64,000 nucleotides of DNA, taken from JAJRPT01 sp964465945. GTDB taxonomy: Bacteria > Bacteroidota > Ignavibacteria > Kapaibacteriales > UBA2268. A program made the position numbers and the translations under genes. The stretch is from positions 24,302-88,301 of the forward strand of contig CAYXMM010000011.1 of NCBI GenBank assembly GCA_964465945.1, written 5' to 3'. Under the pieces are notes generated by a model. The model was not told the DNA's origin. It did no database searches and saw nothing but the letters and a program-made list of their open reading frames with translations. Positions 63,353-64,000 of the stretch are shown here, piece after piece (position 1 is the stretch's first letter; each line of letters opens with the position of its first letter).

Positions 63353-63383
63353 AAATACTCCTTATTGTTAATAAATAAATTAT
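62507..63383. repeat. Long direct repeat, copy 2 (about 877 bp)
   Basis: Direct-repeat partner of 60653-61529 in the same orientation, with the transposase gene between them. Recombination between the copies would delete the transposase and one lipoprotein gene, about 1.85 kb in all. Confidence 0.9.
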
Positions 63384-63434
63384 TTTATTCTAACTATTTA
63401 AATGCAAAAGTAAAAAAAATAATATAATTTACAA

Positions 63435-63600
63435 CTAAATAAATTTTCTACTTTCAGAAATTGCTTTTGTGAGTAGTTCAATATATTCATTTCTTGGGAT
63501 TTCAATTGCGCCGAGTGTTCTTGTGAATGGGTTTATATATTGGCTAATTCTCGTTCGAAAATAAATATTCTGATTTCAGGTTTTTCATATTTATTCGATA
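63435..63600 (-). pseudogene. Gene remnant in the gap after lipoprotein copy 2
   Basis: In the 413-bp gap between copy 2 and the next gene, a minus-strand segment ending at TAG 63435 reads N-P-F-T-R-T-L-G-A-I-E-I-P, followed by Y-I-E-L-L-T-K-A-I. A neighbouring frame just upstream reads P-E-I-R-I-F-I-F-E-R-E-L-A-N-I. Together they look like one protein broken by a frameshift near 63545, without a start codon. I do not recognise it. The rest of the gap is AT-rich with a terminator at its right side. Confidence 0.35.
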
Positions 63601-63710
63601 CACTTTTGCTACATTGGAATAGTAAAGGTAGCCATGAAAACCTTAATCAATAGTATTATTACTTTCTTCAGTGCAGTTAAATAATATAGTTATATTTGAA
63701 GACGAAAAAA

Positions 63711-63734
63711 AATCCGATAGGTGAGTATCGGATT
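63711..63734 (-). terminator. Terminator of the T9SS cargo gene
   Basis: AATCCGATA (63711-63719) pairs with TATCGGATT (63726-63734) around a 6-base loop. The minus strand then enters a T run (complement of 63704-63710). It lies 32 bp after the stop of the partial gene. Confidence 0.85.
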
Positions 63735-63765
63735 GAATTAAAATGAGTGAATTTTAAGTTTTGCA

Positions 63766-64000
63766 TTAATTTGTAAGAAATTTACCATTTATTACTTTTC
63801 CATTATTAACAAATTTGTAAAAATAAACACCTTTGCTATAGTTTCTTATATCAACTTTAAACAATATTTTAAAATTATCAATTTTTGCATTTTGTACATC
63901 TTCAATTTGCTTGCCATAAATATCATAAATTATTAAACTTGTTAAAGGAGAATTACCTTCTAATTTAAATTCTAATTGGATTGTTTCCTGTGTATAATAA
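63766..64000 (-). CDS. T9SS-sorted surface protein, C-terminal part (runs off window)
   Basis: The last 78 codons of a larger gene are visible, ending at TAA 63768-63766. They encode a type A T9SS sorting domain: I-Q-L-E-F-K-L-E-G, L-I-I-Y-D-I-Y-G-K-Q-I, then Y-S-K-G-V-Y-F-Y-K-F and a Lys-containing end G-K-F-L-T-N. The protein should be exported through T9SS and anchored on the cell surface. Its catalytic or binding part lies beyond the window. Confidence 0.85.
   Translation of the reverse strand, partial: YYTQETIQLEFKLEGNSPLTSLIIYDIYGKQIEDVQNAKIDNFKILFKVDIRNYSKGVYFYKFVNNGKVINGKFLTN

Overview
The window is strongly AT-rich and tightly packed. It reads as chromosome of a Gram-negative member of the Bacteroidota/Chlorobiota/Ignavibacteriota group. 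The pointers are two type IX secretion (T9SS) C-terminal sorting domains, a TonB receptor with a carboxypeptidase-like N-terminal domain followed by a DUF4249 lipoprotein, a DUF2723 membrane protein, a Bacteroidota-type LptE, a fused phosphoglucose/phosphomannose isomerase, and promoters of the TTTG / TAnnTTTG type. No 16S gene is present, so genus or species cannot be given.

Layout. 1-7.2 kb: the start of a methyltransferase, ispF, a TPR histidine kinase, a sugar-phosphate isomerase, dacB-mlaE, a thioredoxin-like lipoprotein and an EVE protein. 7.3-16.7 kb: a plus-strand envelope polysaccharide cluster (GT9, CDP-glycerol-type transferase, heparinase-like protein, flippase, LptF/G permease), interrupted by a minus-strand trio (HicB-like, CPBP protease, TPR). 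16.7-25.6 kb: an AddB-like nuclease with a small upstream partner, then trxB-tsaE-REC/kinase, queG and GT2-purM. 25.6-26.7 kb: a 1-kb insert bounded by 27-bp direct repeats, holding two genes each broken by one in-frame stop. 26.8-34.3 kb: TipAS-type MerR, a solitary rpsD, ppiD, a REP-like cluster, tRNA-Phe, dprA and mreBC. 34.4-43.2 kb: DUF2130, a processive GT2, lptE, DUF2723, TonB receptor and DUF4249. 43.2-45.4 kb: an EcoRI-type restriction-modification pair with an intact methylase and a frameshifted nuclease. 45.6-60.3 kb: housekeeping and envelope genes, including ric with a membrane partner, anmK, ychF, an NtrC-type regulator, gltX, a sugar dehydrogenase, a T9SS cargo protein and a sugar transferase. 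60.6-63.4 kb: two near-identical lipoprotein genes either side of an IS1595-type transposase. The window ends inside a T9SS cargo gene.

Most genes serve envelope assembly: peptidoglycan (dacB, mreBC, anmK), lipid and LPS transport (mlaE, lptE, lptF/G), surface polysaccharide, periplasmic folding (ppiD) and outer-membrane uptake. The accessory signal is concentrated in three places: the decayed cassette at 25.6-26.7 kb, the EcoRI-type locus at 43.6-45.4 kb, and the IS/duplication region at 60.6-63.6 kb. No CRISPR array, prophage or complete novel multi-gene system was found. The strongest unusual observations are the EcoRI homologue with a doubly frameshifted nuclease and the repeat-bounded pseudogene pair.
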